DNA of 30,682 bases from assembly GCA_038245435.1 (NCBI GenBank), contig JBBRSL010000008.1, positions 1 through 30,682 on the forward strand, read 5' to 3'. A program made the translations under genes and the position numbers. This DNA is from JBBRSL01 sp038245435. GTDB lineage: Bacteria > Patescibacteriota > Saccharimonadia > Saccharimonadales > CAIOMD01. Under the pieces are notes generated by a model that was not told the origin of the DNA, did no database searches, and was given only the letters and a program-made list of their open reading frames with translations. Positions within the stretch are counted from its first letter, which is position 1, and every line of letters begins with the position of its first letter. Shown here piece after piece: positions 28,422-30,682 of the stretch.

Positions 28422-30682
28422 TTGCCAAAAAAACGAAAATTACTTATAACTGGTAGCCTAGGGGTAATTTTTTTTGCAGCTTGCGCTACTTTTGGCTACG
28501 CAGCAATTGTAAATAAAAATATTCAAAAAACAGCAAATACTTCTGGTGCGTCTGCTGTTGTCCCAACAATACCGGTTACTAATTATGCAATACCTGGGGG
28601 CTCAGTTTATATGTCACCAAGCGGAAATGATGCAAATGGCGGCAGCAGTGGTTCCCCTGTGAAAACAATGGCGCGTGCTATAGCACTTGCTCCGAGTGGT
28701 GGCACTATCGTGTTGCGTGGCGGCACATACCGTGATGGCATGATAAACACGTCTAAGCCACTTACATGGCAAGCGTATCCAAACGAGCAAGCGTGGCTTG
28801 ACGGTACAGATGTTGTAGGAGGCTGGCAGGCAAGTGGGAATACATGGTATATCGATGGTTGGTACACGCCAGAATTTTGTAATGGCCAGTACTATAGTTA
28901 CGCTTATAATGCGCAGCGTGACGATAATTTAGGCCCGTGCAATCATAAAGATATGACAGGCGACCCGAGTAACCCAATGGCAGGTAGCCCGCAGATGGCC
29001 TTTGTGAACGGAGATGCGCTTAAGGAGGTTGCAAGTCTGGCCGAAGTAACCAACGGTACTTTTTATTACGATAAAGCATCAAGGCGCTATAGTATTGGCA
29101 CTAACCCAAATGGCTCAACAGTAGAGCTTGCTCGCCGTCCGACGGCACTTAATTTGACGGGGGCTTCATCGGCAGTAAAGGGGCTTGGCTTTCGTAAATA
29201 TGCTTCAAACGAATACAACAATACCACCGAAGCACCACTTATAGCTAGAGGAGCAGGCTCGCTTGTCGAAAACAGTGTGTTTTGGGCGAATGCAGGCTAT
29301 GGTCTTGGCCAGGGCAGCGTAATTCGTTCATCTCAATTTTTAGCCAATGGTTTTGATGGTATGACTGCCAACGGGCACCATGCTGATGGGGCAGTAGACA
29401 ATATATTAATAGAGAATAATGTGTTCGATAACAATAACACCGAAAAGTTTGGCACTAATTGCTCGCTATCTTGCGCACAAGCAGGCGTTAAGCTTGGCCA
29501 TATGAACGGTGGCACTATAAAAAACAATGTATTTTCGAATAATTTAGGCCATGGTTTTTGGTGTGACTTATACTGCACCAATTTTATAATTACTGGTAAT
29601 GTCGCCAAAAATAACGCTCGTTCTGGCATTATGTACGAGGTATCCGATAACGCAATAATTGCATCAAACCTTGTTATCGGTAGTGAGTTTGGCGTAAGAC
29701 TGGCTGGCCCGAACATTAAGTTTTATAACAACACAGTTTTAAGTCCGGGGCGAATGCCGATATGGGTTTATGATGATCCGCGTGTGCCGAGTGGAAGTGA
29801 AGTAGCGGGCGACACGGCTAACGTACAGGTAGTAAACAATATTGTTCAATCTGGCACAGATTTCTTAGTAAACTTTCAAGGCAATCAAACCACTGCAGCT
29901 CAGCTAATTTCTACAGTAGACTATAACTCTTACTTTAGGCCAACGGGCTTACCGGCAATAGGGTTTAAATTTGGTACAACGGCAGCTGGCTATGCGTACT
30001 ACAGTAGTGTGGCAAAGTTTACAGCCGCGACGGGTAAAGATTCGCATAGCCAAGATATTATGAATCAATCTAACCCATATTTTACTAATGCAAGTACCGG
30101 TGATTACCGTATACGTTCAGATAGCGTCGCATACCGATCCGGAGCACCATTGCCTGCAGATGTTGCAGCAGCTATTGGTGTTGCCGCCGGCCAGACGGTC
30201 GATAGGGGCGCATTAAAATGGGCTGGCATGCCTGGGGGCACTGTAACTCCACCTGTAACACCACCGGCAACTGATACGACCAAACCGGTAACTGCTATTA
30301 GTTCTCCTGCAAATAATTCGGCGGCTAAAGATACAATTACCGTTACGGGCTCAGCTACAGATAACATTGCGGTTACTAAAGTCGAGCTAATTGTCGATGG
30401 CGTCGTTAAAGCAACCGATTCTGTTGCGCCGTTTGCATCTTTTAGTTGGGACACAAAAACGGTAGGTGACGGTGCCCGGAGCCTTACAATTAAGGCCTAT
30501 GACGCTGCCGGCAATACTGCTACGTCTGCTTCTGTAGCAGTAACGGTTACAAACACCATACCACCACCATTACCAGTAATCACGAGCTTTACCGCAGCAT
30601 CCTCAAGTATCATTGCCGGTAACGCCACTGAACTTAGTTGGACTGTGTCGAATGCCTCAACATGTGATATTAACCCTGATGG
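28422..30682 (+). CDS. Secreted parallel beta-helix protein with Ig-like domains, 3' partial
   Basis: The frame is open for 753 codons from a TTG at 28422 to the window end. TTG is the only start after the in-frame TAA at 28407; AAAAGGG 7-8 nt upstream serves as SD. A basic N-terminus and hydrophobic segment (~7-30) form a signal anchor or signal peptide; a FAAC sequence could be a weak lipobox. SVYMSPSGNDANGG...GGTIVLRGGTYRDG opens a pectate-lyase-like right-handed beta-helix, with repeated NNVFDNN, NNVFSNN, ITGNVAKNN and YNNTVLS turns to ~residue 490. A Pro/Thr linker (~607-620) leads to an Ig-like domain (~625-705, TDNIAVTKVELIVDG) and the start of another. It may bind or cleave polysaccharide; the catalytic residues are not identifiable. 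Confidence 0.88.
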   Translation, partial: MPKKRKLLITGSLGVIFFAACATFGYAAIVNKNIQKTANTSGASAVVPTIPVTNYAIPGGSVYMSPSGNDANGGSSGSPVKTMARAIALAPSGGTIVLRGGTYRDGMINTSKPLTWQAYPNEQAWLDGTDVVGGWQASGNTWYIDGWYTPEFCNGQYYSYAYNAQRDDNLGPCNHKDMTGDPSNPMAGSPQMAFVNGDALKEVASLAEVTNGTFYYDKASRRYSIGTNPNGSTVELARRPTALNLTGASSAVKGLGFRKYASNEYNNTTEAPLIARGAGSLVENSVFWANAGYGLGQGSVIRSSQFLANGFDGMTANGHHADGAVDNILIENNVFDNNNTEKFGTNCSLSCAQAGVKLGHMNGGTIKNNVFSNNLGHGFWCDLYCTNFIITGNVAKNNARSGIMYEVSDNAIIASNLVIGSEFGVRLAGPNIKFYNNTVLSPGRMPIWVYDDPRVPSGSEVAGDTANVQVVNNIVQSGTDFLVNFQGNQTTAAQLISTVDYNSYFRPTGLPAIGFKFGTTAAGYAYYSSVAKFTAATGKDSHSQDIMNQSNPYFTNASTGDYRIRSDSVAYRSGAPLPADVAAAIGVAAGQTVDRGALKWAGMPGGTVTPPVTPPATDTTKPVTAISSPANNSAAKDTITVTGSATDNIAVTKVELIVDGVVKATDSVAPFASFSWDTKTVGDGARSLTIKAYDAAGNTATSASVAVTVTNTIPPPLPVITSFTAASSSIIAGNATELSWTVSNASTCDINPD

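Overview
The window looks like chromosomal DNA of a Patescibacteria/CPR bacterium, most likely Candidatus Saccharibacteria (TM7). This is an inference from several signs together: reduced ribosomal proteins (a 200-aa EF-Ts and a zinc-free type-B L31 with an Ala/Lys tail), a standard genetic code with mostly TAA stops (TGA seen only in prfA), tightly packed envelope genes, and very large repetitive secreted proteins with tail-fibre-like modules. No rRNA, tRNA, IS element or CRISPR array was found.

Layout. (1) Positions 2-16523 are a surface-protein island, all on the + strand: the C-terminal 1430 residues of a giant tail-fibre-like protein cut by the left edge; a 1880-aa membrane-anchored protein with about 18 kelch-like blades and a glycine-rich domain inserted between blades 1 and 2; a 312-aa single-span membrane protein; and a 1521-aa secreted fibre protein with a ten-copy 52-aa repeat. 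The first and last giants share a Tyr-Tyr...Cys-Tyr-Glu...Trp...Cys module. (2) Positions 16579-18214 hold parA-parB for chromosome partition, with convergent lepB (signal peptidase I) overlapping the 3' end of parB. (3) Positions 19112-22678 form an envelope operon: LytR-CpsA-Psr ligase, a polytopic membrane protein, and an HtrA-type protease. (4) Positions 23225-26704 carry the translation-termination set prmC, prfA and rpmE on the - strand, interrupted by two small + strand genes (an acidic orphan and a P-loop kinase-like protein). (5) Positions 26952-28334 are rpsB-tsf, divergent from rpmE, with paired promoters and a structured leader. (6) At the right edge a secreted parallel beta-helix protein with Ig-like domains starts at a TTG codon and runs off the window.

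How they fit. The island, lepB, the LCP protein, HtrA and the beta-helix protein all concern secretion, anchoring or quality control at the cell surface. This fits an epibiotic lifestyle in which long fibres contact a host cell, but that role is inferred. Three gene-free stretches (4295-4867, 11474-11957, 22679-23224) are rich in perfect inverted repeats and are the best places to look for undescribed RNAs. Several genes have a -10 box 6-8 nt before the start codon and no Shine-Dalgarno, suggesting leaderless transcripts alongside SD-led ones.
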